DNA from: Eleginops maclovinus
Lineage: Eukaryota > Chordata > Actinopteri > Perciformes > Eleginopidae
Direction of reading: 5' to 3'
DNA length: 64,000 nucleotides
Assembly: GCF_036324505.1 (NCBI RefSeq)
Contig: NC_086349.1
Span: 24,794,759 to 24,858,758 of the forward strand
Position 1 is the stretch's first letter; every line of letters starts with the position of its first letter. The notes under the pieces are model-generated. The model saw only the letters and a list, made by a program, of their open reading frames with translations. It had not been told where the DNA came from and searched no databases. This document shows, piece by piece, positions 51,020 through 63,428 of this stretch. A program made the translations under genes and the position numbers.

Positions 51020-51547
51020 TCTTCATCCTTGAACTTCTCCTCCCTTTACCGTTGATCTCTTTACTCCTCATTGTTGATCTAACAAGCCACCTCCATGCTC
51101 TCCTCCTCCTCCTCTTCTTCCATACTGTCCTCTCCTCACCTGGTGACCTTCAGACACAATCCTCTGCATTTCCTCCTGCTTCTTTTTCCTGATTCGTTAT
51201 TATCCTTCTCCACTATCTCCTCCTTGTTTCCTCTACCAGCTCCCTTCATCCTATTTTCCTCCTCCTCCTCCTCCTCCTCGTTTAACCTCCTGCCAGCCTC
51301 CTCTGTTTTTGTTCTCGTCCTTGTCCTTCTCATCATTATCTAGTTTGCACGCTTCAGGCAGTACCCCCTTGTTGTTACCCTTCTCCTCCTCCTGTCCTTC
51401 TCCTTTTCATTCGGCCCTCCTTCATCTCATTAGCTTCTTTAACCCCCTGCCACAACACTCCCCTTCTCCTCCTCCTTTTCCTTTCATCTCGTCCTCGTAA
51501 TCCCACAATCCTCTCCACTTCTTTTTTATTTGTTTATCATTTTCTCC

Positions 51548-51599
<52 letters not shown>

Positions 51600-51612
51600 G
51601 CTCTCTCTCTCC
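51020..51612. repeat. Pyrimidine-rich stretch with (CT)n core
   Basis: CTCCTC/TTCC-rich DNA throughout, with (CTC)n at about 51258-51280 and (CT)23 at 51551-51596. Ser/Leu/Pro-rich frames on the + strand and Glu/Arg-rich ones on the - strand are composition artefacts. Confidence 0.85.
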
Positions 51613-52186
51613 ACTGAAAGCCAAACTGACTGACAAAACAAAAAGTGTTTATAACTAAAGGTCATACTTAAATATAATGGAAAGGGTAAGTAAAGTAACT
51701 AAAGAAACTGTCAGACAGGTGCACACTTTTTACATTTAGCCAGAAACTATGAAACCCTAATGCAACAGAAGGAAAGTTCACCTAAACATAAATTAGATAT
51801 GAAACAGAAAACAGATTTCAAAACTTTCCTTAAAGAACATCTCTGTATGTTTGGCTTAATGATGCTTAATGGTTGGTCCTTTTTGTCTTACGTTCTTACT
51901 GAATTGGGACTTGTATGAAATGGTGAACTGTTTTTTATTCAGCTTTTTGTTTGACTATGCTTGGATATCAATTTATTGAACATGTTAGCAAAGATTATTT
52001 CACAAGGTATACATTATACAGTTCATGTTCCTAAGGGGCAAGAAGAAGCATAACAACTTTTCTACCCCCTCTAGCAAACATTGCTAATCGAAAGTCATAC
52101 AGAGTTCGGTTCAGGGTCGTCAGCGGTCGAGATATTTACCTCATTTTTAAAAAATCATCTCTTTGTTCAAATCAAAAACATGAAAA

Positions 52187-52408
52187 CTATAATAAAAATA
52201 AATATTTGAACATAAATTGAATAGTTTTATGATCGACCAGCTCTTGTAGTTTCAGTATTTTTAGTTTGATAAATGATCGATTGGTTGGTTCTGTTAGTGT
52301 TATGTATAATTCGTAGTGCTGATTATGATATGTGTTCCCCAAACCTCCACACAGTACATCATGTATGGGAGTATGAAGGAGCAGTACAGCATGTACAGGG
52401 AAGCTCAA
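52187..52408 (-). pseudogene. Decayed LINE reverse-transcriptase C-terminal fragment
   Basis: The - strand frame reads GGLGNTYHNQHYELYITL and later KLKILKLQELVDHKTIQF. This matches in layout the region after the RT catalytic core in fish L2-type elements, where a W/L-GNTY block is followed by an ILK-x-x-[DE]-LV block (family pattern from memory). The central conserved stretch is degraded and flanks on both sides carry stops. The element runs right to left; the catalytic RT motifs are absent here. Confidence 0.6.
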
Positions 52409-53879
52409 TGTATTAGGTATTTATACAAATGATCATAATTATTGAGGTGATGAGTATTCCTACACTACTTCTACTTATTACTCAAGTACAAGATCTCCAG
52501 TACTTCCTTCCTGCTCCCTCTCCTCCTTGTTTCCCCTCATTAGAGCTCTTGGAATCTTCCTCCTCTTCCTCCCCACTCGACCTTTTCCCTCTCTCTGGCC
52601 AACGCCCCTCCGTCAGCACAGAAACGTGTTTTGAGTCCCGCTGGTTCCTGCAGCAGTGTGCAGCCGGTGACCCGCAGTGACTCGGCTGAATGCTCGGTGC
52701 TGCAGGTAGTGTTTTGGCGAGCGTGCAGCCTGCGACACAGAGGGGTTTTATTTATAGCAGCGCCCGGGATCAGTCGGGAGAAGCAGCCAATACTACATCA
52801 ACAACTCGGGGAGATATGCAGGGAAAAAAATAAGTAGAGCCACTACAGAGTACAAAGACACGACAGCCTGTCATCCTGGAGTGTGTTTGCATTTTAAGTA
52901 GCCTTCACTTTATCTCCCAGGGAGGGGACCCTGTGTGTCCAAAACTAGTTAAAGCTGAATTTATGTTAAGAAGCATAACGAATGCAGAAGCTTCAAAACA
53001 GACCTGGAGGGTTTGCTAATATAGTTTGATGAGTGTTTCAGGAAGCTTTGGAGTTTAGCGTTGTTCCCAAATGAGAAACAGTAGCCATATTTTCTTAATT
53101 TTGCTTTATCTTTGTGATACACTTATCATGGGTAATGGATTTTAGTAGCACAATTTGTCAGATTTGTTGATAAACTCCACATATCTATCTATAAATCAAA
53201 TGCCCTGGCAATTTATGTTTGGAATTTTCCACATTTCTTCAATAAAGCTTTGCATCACAAAAGGATAATTAGCATTATTGTTAGATATATCTTATTGAAC
53301 AAGGACCATGCATACAAATACACGAATCTCAAAGAGGAGAGATGCTAGATTCCAGATTATAGCTAAAAGCTCATTTCCATTTGGGCAGATACACACATAG
53401 AAATCAACACACATGTAAACAATTCCTATCAAACTAACAAATAGAACAGACAGCCATGTTTTCTTAATTTTGCTTTATATAAAATATAACATGCGTAGTG
53501 TATTCAATGCAATCCAATGCTCTGGCAAAACTAGAAAGGCTGACATTTCTTGAGTAACGCTTTGCATCACAAAAGGAAAATGATGGCGACTCTGTGAACC
53601 GCCGTGGTCTGTCTTCCTCTATTTATATACCCTGTTCCCTCTTTGACCCCTATAGCTGGGTGTGATGTGGCAGAAGTGAGTTCTTTTGTTGTTGTTGGGC
53701 TTCATCCAAAAGTGCCAGCTGCTGCGAGACGTAATCAAGAAGGTGAACCGTGTTATTGTCCGGGTTGTGTAACATTGTTTGTTGGGGAAAATGAGACACA
53801 GTTGGTTCCTGGTGGAATGGATAAGTCACTCTTTGTTGGATTTATCTTTTATCTTTCAACCTGATGTTCAAAATGTTCA

Positions 53880-54330
53880 CCAGTGATGGAAAAAGTACTC
53901 AGATTCTCTACCTGGAAATGAGATAGCATTTTACCACCCGTCTCAAGTGGTTGATACAAGCTTGAGATGTTCATGTTTTGTCCCACAATGTAAAATAAGT
54001 CTGTCAATTATCCACTGGTGATTTTCTGAAGCCTTTTTGTCTTAAGAGACGACGAAACGGCATCACATCGAACATTAGCCGCCATTAGCTTAGCGGTGGT
54101 GATATAAGGTCATGTGACCACACTGTATTTTCTTTTTAGCCCAACGTTAGCTTTTACTTCTAGGGGTTGCATTCGCCTCTCAAAAATGTTGTAAGGGGGG
54201 GTCACTATGTGGAGATTATCCCGCTGAAATAAACGTGAAAGCATCATAAATGTGTGTTCGCCAGATCCCAAACCCAATGAAACTCCCATTGGTCTTTTGT
54301 TGAAGGAACCCTTGCTAACTTCTGTGTCGT
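53880..54330 (+). repeat. Dispersed repeat family C, copy 3
   Basis: AAAAAGTACTCAGATTCT, GCATTTTACCACC, ATGTTCATGTTTTGTCCCAC, ATTAGCTTAGCGGTGG (54084), GTCATGTGACCACACTG, GTGGAGATTATCCCGCTGAA and ATCATAAATGTGTGT in the same order as the other copies. Confidence 0.75.
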
Positions 54331-55145
54331 CCTATGTCTTAATGCATCACGTTATTCTATGTTTGATCAGCACCTCTTGCCTTTGTCCTCCTTACTGTTT
54401 GTTGCTCTCGATGATAGTCACACAAGCACAGACACAGAATCTTTTGTGGTGACCTCGGCTCCCCGTCCCGGTCTCTTTATTCGTTCTTTCTTCATCAATC
54501 TGCACTCACATGATGCCACCGATCATCATCCTGTCTGATGTTTAATAAAACATGAACGAGCCTAATGGGGCTTTGCAAATGCTATCTGTTCTTGTTTGAA
54601 AGGTTGGCACATTACAACAGGTCGATGGTGGTGAATAATTAACCGAATGAAAGATGATGAATGTTCAGCTGCGGAGGGTTTTTCAAAGAAAGGTGCGCCG
54701 TTAAATGCAACCACAGCTAAAAGACCGGACTCTGGATTTTGTGTTGCGTGTATTAATGACCTCTAAATCACCCGGTCTCAAACATTTGTTTAACCAAGCC
54801 ACCCCCTTAATGGCCTTCAGTTTAAGTCTATTTTTTGTGTGTTGTTTAAAAGGAAAATAGGGTAGCATTAACACACATATAACACAATATGTACAGTCTT
54901 ACAGCTTCTGATTTCACTGTATATCCAGATACTAATGCGTGTACACTTTAAATTTAAGCCAGTTAATCTCAGCATGGATTTGGCATTATTATGTATTTAA
55001 ATTATATTAAACAAGTGGATTTTGTGCCTTTTTACAACAATTAATCACTCATATTCTCCATCATTGCGCTGTCGACGTCAGAGCAGCAAAGATGACTTAA
55101 CTAGTTGTCAAATATTTCATTAATCTTCACGCTGTATTTTTCTTT

Positions 55146-55490
55146 CCTGTGCTGCAGCTCCTCTTTCCACCCTCTGTCTGCAACCAGAGCCCAGTCTGCT
55201 CTGAGTGGTTAGCCGGCACGGCTCTGTTGTGATTGGTCAACCGCTTAGAGATGTCCCGCCCCTCAGCCTATTATGTACGATGTGTCGGAGCACTAGCCAA
55301 TAGAAGCATGAGTGTTAAATAGTGATGTCACTGTGTTCAGGAAGTAAACAAAGGAGTCCAATGGAGGAGTTTCAAGCAGGGGGAGGGGGGTGTGAGAGAG
55401 ACACTCCCTCTGGAGGGAACACAGGGATTTTAGCCTCTGGAGACCATTTACATGTACTGAAAGCTATATAACACACCAAAAAGCATTTTA
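55146..55490 (+). mobile_element. MITE-like repeat family A, nearly complete copy
   Basis: From CTGTGCTGCAGCTCC through AGAGCCCAGTCTGCTCTGAG, GAGATGTCCCGCCCC, ATGTACTGAAAGCTATATAA to AAAAAGCATTTTACTTTTT. Lacks the first about 100 bp. A target-site duplication is not evident. Confidence 0.8.
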
Positions 55491-56202
55491 CTTTTTCGAA
55501 TGTGTTCATCTGAATTATGTCCTCCAGTAAGTTCTGTAGTTCTGCAGATATTACATCCTCAGTTGTCTCATTTGGACTCTTCCTCCTCCCTCACCTTCAC
55601 AGTCGTGATTCCTCCCTCAGAGGCGAGCGATTCTGGACCGTGGCGAGCCGGCCAAATGATTTTCAGCCGCCACACACAACCCTGAAATAGACTTCAAGCT
55701 GCTTCGCTGCACAAATCCTCCTCAGGGCCGCCTTATGGCCGCCGTTAGGATTAATGATGCCGGATATAATACTGTTATGATATTGATTTTTTTCTTTTAC
55801 TACTTCCTAATGAATGAATGGACATAAATGAGATCAGTGTCATGTGAGAAGATGAAAGGAACTTTCTGCATCCCTGAGGGGGAATTAAACGATGGTAGCA
55901 GCAGAGAATAGAGAGTAGGAAGACTGAGTCGGGAATAAAAGACACTTAAATGTGATTATAAACAAGGTTAGGGGGTTTAATGAAAACTGATTGTACAGTA
56001 TGTGAGGTCTTCAGAGTAATCCACTCTACATAATCAAGACAAAATATGTAACGATATCATTCTGAATGAGGAATTGTGGTGCTGCAGACGTCCCATCATG
56101 ATCATGTTACTTTTCGACGATAATGGGAATAAGGTTTTAAAAATGGCTCTACCAGTCAAAAACATCGCAATCACAGTAGTAACTTTTCCAAATCTTGCAG
56201 AC

Positions 56203-56652
56203 ATAGATAGATAGATAGATATGACTTTTATTGATCCCAATTTGGGAATTGTTCCAGCAGCATTAGAAACATAGAGACAATACAAAATATACACAATAAG
56301 AAATAGACAAACAAAAACAAAAAATGATTTACAAATCTAAAGAAAAAGAACGGGAAGTAAGAATGATATATATATAGAATGATTAAACAGGATTAATAGT
56401 AATTTAAATGAATGTGATGTGAATGTCCAGTGAGGTGTAAGTCCAGTGAAGCTATGAAGCAGAGAGTTCTCTGCCAGCCAGAGGAGATTTATTAAAAAGA
56501 GTTATTGCCGTGGGCAGGAGTGTTTTCCTGTGCTTGTCCTTGTTGCAGCTGTTAGAGAAGGAGCTCCGTTGACTGACCAGCTGCAGGCGGAGAGGATGGG
56601 TGGTGTTATCCAGGATGGACAGCAGCCTGTTGAGTGTCCTCCTCTCCACCAC
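56203..56652 (-). pseudogene. 5'-truncated LINE with C-terminal ORF2 remnant
   Basis: The - strand frame (56452-56652) reads ERRTLNRLLSILDNTTHPL, then QRSSFSNSC, KDKHRKTLLPTAITLFNKSP and a stop. It resembles the extreme C-terminus of fish Rex1/CR1-type ORF2 (pattern R-x-L-N-x-L-L-S-I-x-x-N ... R-S-S-F-S-N ... F-L-P-x-A, from memory). The 3' UTR follows to the left and ends TTCCCAAATTGGGATCAATA then a TATC run at 56203-56221, the usual tail position. Only about 450 bp remain; RT and endonuclease are missing, so it is dead. Confidence 0.75.
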
Positions 56653-56789
56653 AGCTTCAGTTCACCATAGTGGTGAATCAATCCGTTTTCTCTCATGGTT
56701 GTGGTGTTGTCTTTCCATCCTACTTGATTATTTTAAGCCATGCTACAGATACCGTATTGCACCAGAGAGGTCAGTATTGTGAGGCAATC

Positions 56790-57010
56790 AATCGATCGAT
56801 CAATCACAAACCTTACATTTGTCTCAGTGGACTTCACTGTTTGTACGGAATATGGATACGACACCCTCTGTCCTTGGACCCTCACATCGGACAAGGGGAA
56901 ACTCCCAAAGAAACCCCACAGTTAATGGGGGGAAATGGTAGAAACCTTGGAGAGGATGGATCCCTCTCTCAGGACGGACGGACGTGCAATACAGGTTGTG
57001 TGTGAATTAA
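56790..57010 (+). repeat. Dispersed repeat fragment with CTCCCAAAGAAACCC block
   Basis: AAGGGGAAACTCCCAAAG, GGGGGAAATGGTAGAAACCT, GGATCCCTCTCTCAGGACGG and ACGTGCAATACAGG form a series I know from a common fish repeat. The reading frame 56634-57005 runs from the LINE into this repeat and is not a gene. The DNA to 57540 may belong to it or to another repeat. Confidence 0.5.
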
Positions 57011-57614
57011 AAAGATAATACATTTACAACATTGGTAAATGTCCAAATGCTGGAGAATGCATGTGTCTATAAATAAGGAGATGCATCCAGGTGGATTTGA
57101 ACAATCCTGTGCGAGCCATCAAAGAAGTAGTAAGGTGAGCATCAGGCTAGACCCGAGCGACAGGCACAGCCACGACTCAGGATCCATGACTCAGGACCGC
57201 AGCAACAGGCTCAGCCAATTTTTGGATTGCCATGAAATTCTTTATAATAGTGCTTCATCTAAAGTACCTTTTCAAAGAGGTAATGTGTGTTTTGGATTGA
57301 GTTTGTAATGTGTCAGCAGGATTGCAGAGAAGTTACTGGTCTGATTTTGATGTAACTTGCTGGAAAGATGTTGTAGGGACCAAGAACCCTTTCAGTATTG
57401 GATTGGATTTGAACCACAGGGCAGATTCACCAATTATGTGTCTCTTTTGTTGGCTTTGCAAAAAGGGCATTTGTGCTGCAGTCATGTGGTGTGTGATCAG
57501 CGTCTTTAAGATTTCTAGATCTTTAGAGACTCTTGTAGTGTGACTTGTGATGGAGTATTTTTACTACTCTTACTTAAGTTCAGGATCTGAGTACCTCTGC
57601 AACCTCTGACCCTT

Positions 57615-57822
57615 GTTCATACTGCCTGTGCTGCAGCACCTCTTCTCACCCTCTGTCTGAAACCAGAGCCCAGTCTGCTCTGATTGGTTAGCTGACTGGC
57701 TCTGTTGTGATTGGTCAACAGCTTAGAGATGTCCCGCCCCTTAGCCTAGCACGTAAAATGTATTGGATCGCTAGCCAATAGAAGCATGAGTGATGTCATT
57801 ATACCAAAGTAAATATAGGAGA
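57615..57822 (+). mobile_element. MITE-like repeat family A, central fragment
   Basis: CATACTGCCTGTGCTGCAGC, CAGAGCCCAGTCTGCTCTGA, GAGATGTCCCGCCCCTTAGC and ATAGAAGCATGAGTGATGTC; lacks both ends. Same orientation as 27891, 55146 and 63195. Confidence 0.78.
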
Positions 57823-60800
57823 TATTCACATTGAGCTTTTCTGTTTTGTAAATCAAGCAGAGAACTTAATCAGCCTCAGTTAATGCGTCTCAACATTTAA
57901 TTTATGTGACCTTTTCTGGAATGCAGAACTTGACCTTTAAAATGATAATAATACAAACATCATAAATACACGTTTTTGCAGCTGAATGCACCAAAAATAA
58001 AATGCTCCAAAGCCTCCACAGATCTGGCGTTTTTTACACGTCATTTTGAATATAATAAATAGATGTAGAAAATTAGACCATGATCTTGATTAAAGCCACA
58101 TCACAAAGACCTTAGTTACTCCAATAGCGACTCTAGCTCTACGACACTCTACTATATAACGATTTCTTATCAGACGTCTCATTGTAATGTCCATTAAATC
58201 CTTCATGTCCCCCCCCCCCCCCATCCTCTGTAGAAGACCTGCATCAGTCTTACCGTGTAGAACTCCATCATCATGCCATGTTCCTCCTGCTCATCACCCC
58301 TGCAAAGATGCTTCGTTGACATATTTTCAGCCTTCAGTGGAAAATCTTGATGAAAAGCAGAGCAGATCTTCGTGAGGTTTTTATCAACAGAGCCGCAGAT
58401 CTCCAGTAGACCAACGGACCGCGGTGCTTTATTTGGTGTGTTTGTTTTTCTGCGCCGCTCAGCTTTTCCTCCGTGACGATGAAATGTTAATGCTTTGTTT
58501 GCCGATTGTGAAACGGCTGAGGAAAAAGATAACGGCTCATTATTACATGGGAATTGGAGTCGGACTGTGAGTGCGTCGGGTTAAGCTGCGTGTTCAGAGT
58601 TAATCTTCAGATTGGGATTTTTTTGTCTTGACTGTGGAAACAGCAGCTGGAAAAACAAGGGCAACTCAAGGTCCATTTCATTTCTGCTTCTGGAGCTTTT
58701 TTACTTTTCTTCCACCATGTGTGAGGCAGCTTGGTCAATGACATGATTAAGTGAGGGATAATGTGCAGCGGGGCGGCCATTGTTGGAAAAAGATCATCCT
58801 TCTTTTCCTCAATCACTGCAGAGCCCACACCCTGTTCCTGTTTACTTCCTGTCTGTCTTCTTCTGTTGATCTATCTGACGTCCATCGATCCGTCTTTTCC
58901 TTTCCCTCTCTTGATCCTCCACAGCAACAGTCATTATAGTGCTTAACAGCAGGTCTGTTCTACTGTCACATTAACCCCTGAAATGTCCGAATTGACCAAT
59001 CAGAATGGAGTATTCAACCAAGCCATGTAGTAAGGTCCTTTAAATCAGTGTTTCTCAAAGGGGAGACTCTGCATAATCCCTATAATAATGATGCTAGGTT
59101 CATTAGTGTAAATAAATAGCTTTTTTCTTGTAATTACTCCAACTTTCAATACCATTGTTAACTGACATAAATGGTCCAATGCTGCATCAAACCAAATGTT
59201 ATTAATTATACTGAAAGCAAATTATTTAATTCACACAGGCGTTTAAAACAGTGTTTGCACAGCAGCTGAATGTGGACATTTGTGTTTATTGCAAAAACTA
59301 TTATTTAAGGCGTCCAGAAAAGGGGGCATGTTGAATGCAAAGAAAGAGTTAGAGGTCAGCTCAAAAACTCCTATTCAAAGTGACCCCCCTGCCATACTGA
59401 CGCTTTAATGTGTGCTCCACTTCTAGTTTGTGTTACATTTTAGCCTTACCATCATCATTAATATCTATACACTCAACATATTTAAGATTAAATTGGTTAC
59501 TAGCCAAACAACTGTTTATTTAGCCTTGTCATTTTGCTTTCAAAGTGCACCACAGATACATTTAAGGTGTAATTTAAAAAATCTGGAACATATTTTGCTT
59601 TTTTCCAATGTCATTTTTAAATCAGCAGCCCAGTTATACAATATGAAAGTGAAGCAAGCGCTCTGTTTATTTAATTTAAGTGCAGAAATATATATATATA
59701 TCTTTGCTAAACTCCATCAATAATCTTAATAAATCATTGTTCTTTATTATGTGGAATTTGAACTATAGGGTTAGGGTCTTGTTATTTTAAATTTCTATTA
59801 GTGTCTGTGTTTTTTCACTACTCTAAATTAGCTATTTTAAATTGAGGTAGAAATGATGATACTGTTCTGTCTCTCTCAGGCCTCCTCTCCTGTTTTTAGG
59901 AATACATCCTAAACTCTAAACCTGAAAAGAAACAGCACGCTGAAAGGCTTTCCTTTCCTTCTATAGTCTAAACAACCACCTCCTTTAAAATCACAGTTCG
60001 AGTCTTTCTGCTGTGTTCGTTGAGCTGTTCCACTTTGATTCCTCCTGTATCGGCTGACGGAGCAGCAGGTACTTTAACTCTGAGATTTACTGTCCTCTGC
60101 AGAAACCGTGATCTGAGGATTATAGAGCACCGGGGAGAAAGCGTAGGCGGGATGAGAAATACAGGAACTTCAAAGGTGTAGGGATGGAGAAGTTATCATG
60201 TTATATTTGAATACTTTGAGGGATTAATGCAGCGGTGGAAGAAAGCAGTAATACCACAGTGTACAAGTCCTACATTCAAGATTCCACTTAAGTAAACCGT
60301 GCCAAACAAAGAAAGCATGAACCCGAACATGAGCATGATACGTGCTCTTTAACCAGGGAGAAAACATCAGGGAACACTGTTGACTTTTGAGCGCTGTAGG
60401 ACCCTGTGATTATTATTTCTGTTATGCTATCATTATTTGTTTAAGCGGCCCACATTGCATTTGATAATATCCCTTCCTGCAGTTTTCCCTTGGTGGGGTT
60501 TCCAGGTTTTTCCTTCTACTTGTTGAGATGTACCACTGTGTTTTGCTCATCAGGGCTCCAGGTTATTGCTCCTTATCTTTCCTTTGATAAACATATGGAC
60601 TTCAGCATGGATCATTTTAAACGTGTCACAGAAATGTCTTCCTTTTTTTGGTTTAAGGAACATTTATTGACACATGTGATCATAGAACCGTTATAGTCTT
60701 TGGCGATCAGACCCCGATCCTGATATCGTATATACCAAAGAGGAAATGCAGCTGTGAGCGTATAGGAAACCCCCCCGGGGTGTAGACACTGGGGGTGATG

Positions 60801-61940
60801 TTGAAGATCTGGATTTGATGAGGAGATGGGAGGAAGAAGTGGAGATCTGATGAGGTCGTTGGATTAGCTCTCCTGGGGACTGGATATGATGACTGGAGGT
60901 GGAAGGGGTGGAGGTTTATGAGGTGGAGGCGGGCTGCAGCAAACACACCTGAAATCACAGCTGACTGCAGGAGAGAGGAGAATGATGTTAAAGCTTGACT
61001 GCAGCACGATGATTAGCTGCTGAAGATTGAGGTGTAATTGGTTTAAAGTGGACATTTAGAAAAAAACGTCAACATTTTTAGGAAAAAGTGATCATTTTGA
61101 ACAAAGGATCAGAAATTCTAAAAAAGTCGAATTTTGGAGAAAAGAAATCTGAAGTTTGAGAGGAAAATCAAAAGGTGTGAGTTTTTAAAAGAAGATGATT
61201 AATATTCTAACATGAAGAAGCAGTTAGAGTAACGAGGAAATAGTGGGACATTTAAAAAAAAAAATGAAATTTAGAAAAAAAAATGTCCGAGTTTTTAGGA
61301 AAAAGTGAACAAAAAATCTGAAGTTTGAAAAGAAAATCAGTTGGAAAGAAATGTCGCCGCGGAGTGAATGGATGCAGTCTTTATTTTACCTTAACTTTTC
61401 TAGCTGTCACCTGAAGCACGAAGCATCAGGCATGATAGCACTGTGCGTCTTCAGGAGAGGGTTTGACTCATGGTATACTTCTGATGCAAGTCAAATATCA
61501 CCTCGGTTCATCTGTTATTATTTATTGTGATATTTATGCAGGCTGATTGGTTCTTCCTCACCCTGTTCCTCCAATCACATATGTGCCATTTCTCATCCCA
61601 CCAATCTAATCTAATATGATCTTATCTAATTACCTGCACCACTCCACTCTGCAGACGGGGATATGAGCAGATCTGATATGAGTCCAATCAGACTCTTTGT
61701 CTCGGCTTGTTTTATCACGGCCAAATTAGGTTTTAGACGTGAGCGTTATGCTCCGTGATTCCCCGCTGAGACGCTGCCCAGATTCATCACCGCTGATGAG
61801 GCGACTCAAACTCTGTTATTCAAAGTTTATTCAAACCTTAGAAACCCTTAACTCAGAGAACAGGGGCTGCGCAACTAATGGAAGATGATCCCCTCTGATA
61901 TTGACATTTAGAATAACGCTCTGCTCATACAGTAGCAGAT
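57823..61940. other. Non-coding stretch
   Basis: AT-rich DNA with a C15 run at about 58207-58222, an AAGTACT-type repeat fragment at about 60233-60305 and an A/GAAAAA-rich stretch (61050-61345). A less AT-rich block at 58430-58600 carries no frame. No exon recognised. Confidence 0.5.
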
Positions 61941-62175
61941 GAGAATCAGAAATACTTTATTTATCCAAAACTGGGAAATGTTTTCAACAACATCTTATGA
62001 TAAAAGCACAAAATGTTTCATCCATCCTTTTTATTTTGCTCTAGAGTGCGTCAGATTGATGAATATACTGAAAATATATATATATAACATACTAAATGAA
62101 GGTAACATATACAGTACATACTTTAAACCATGCAGTTCAGCAAACACTGATAGAACACCACTGCCTATAATGTGA
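61941..62175 (-). mobile_element. LINE 3' tail fragment
   Basis: GAGAATCAGAAATACTTTAT then TTATCCAAAACTGGGAAATG is the reverse complement of a fish LINE end (..AATAAAGTATTTCTGATTCTC). No coding part. Right edge uncertain. Confidence 0.55.
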
Positions 62176-62534
62176 TATATTGTAGTACAAAATGCACATT
62201 TCTATTTATAAAATATTTGTTATTTTATATTTATTTGACATTTAAACCTTTGATTATTCATAAATACTTTTTATCTTCCTTTATTTTATTTAATCTCTGA
62301 ATGAAGGTTCTGACTTTAACTTCTTATGTTTATTAAAATATTTTTATTCTATTTAATTTAATATTTATGAACATTTATTTGTTCTACTTTATTTAGTTTT
62401 ATTTTATCTTTTATTGGACATTTTTACTTTAACTTGTTTATATGTTTTATTACATTTGATTTGATTTAATAAATATCTTATTTATATTAATTTTTTGCTT
62501 TTGGTATTTTATTCTTAGAACAACTGTCATAAAA

Positions 62535-62572
62535 CCCGATTCCCCCCAGGATAAATAAAGTATTCTGATGCC
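62535..62572 (+). mobile_element. LINE 3' tail fragment, opposite orientation
   Basis: CCCCCCAGGATAAATAAAGT then ATTCTGATG is the same kind of LINE end on the + strand, 0.6 kb from the - strand one, so the two ends face outward. Confidence 0.5.
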
Positions 62573-63194
62573 AAAATATATTGCGATGTAAGTCTACATT
62601 AGCTGAAGAGGGAACAGCGATAAACCGAGGGGGGAGGAGGAGGAGGTTTTAGGCTTTGGGCAGAATTCCTCTCTGGTGGTAGTAACCAGGTGGACACAGA
62701 GCGAGGACGGGCAGCAGAAGGACTGTGTGTGTGTTTCAGGCCAAAATCAGTCAGAGCCCATCACATCTTTTACTTTTAAAAGTGTGCGCTGAGCCTCTGG
62801 CGCTCTGACAATTCACAGATAGAGTGAGCAGACTGTGAAACCACTAGAGGATAAAACCACACCTTAAATTAGATCAGCGGCGGAGAGGAGAACATGTTTG
62901 GTTAACTCGACTTCCCTTTATCTGATCTGTAGAGATCCATCAGCCTCAGCAGCCGAGGGAACATTGGAGGTCTGACTCAAACTCAGTTAATTCAGACTCG
63001 ATTTCAGGTGTTGGAAGCTTTTTCACATCCTCCTGGATTCCTCTATTTCATGTATGTTCACGTAATCATGTTAGTCATATGGATTCTCTATCAAGTAATT
63101 GTATTAAGTTGTATTTTCCGTACAAACAACATCTGCTCCACGCCCATCCATCCTCAGAGAGGGATCCCCAGGGTTTATTCCAGTTTTTCTCCCT

Positions 63195-63428
63195 TAAGGA
63201 GGACATATTCTGCTCCTTTTCAGGTTCATATTCTCTCCTGGGACATGTCTCCATGCTTTAATGTTCAAAAAGCTCTTTATTTTTCTCATCCTGCCTGTGC
63301 TGCTCCCTCTTTTCACCCTCTGTCTGAAACCAGAGCCCAGTCTGCTCTGATTGGCTAGCTTGCCCGCTCTGTTGTGATTGGTCAACTGCTTAGAGACTTC
63401 CCACCCCTTAGCCTATCACGTAGAATGT
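63195..63428 (+). mobile_element. MITE-like repeat family A, left two-thirds
   Basis: AAGGAGGACATATTCTGCTC, then TTTTCAGGTTCATATTCTCT, TGGGACATGTCTCCATGC, CAGAGCCCAGTCTGCTCTGA and CCTATCACGTAGAATGTGT. The right end is lost. The frames at 63008-63358 and 63194-63385 run through it. Confidence 0.8.

Noticed and set aside
52615..52704. Possible exon between CCGTCAG and CTGCAG|GTAGTG
   Set aside because: Acceptor plausible and one frame open, but phase does not fit the gene B donor, the donor is weak and no protein is recognised.
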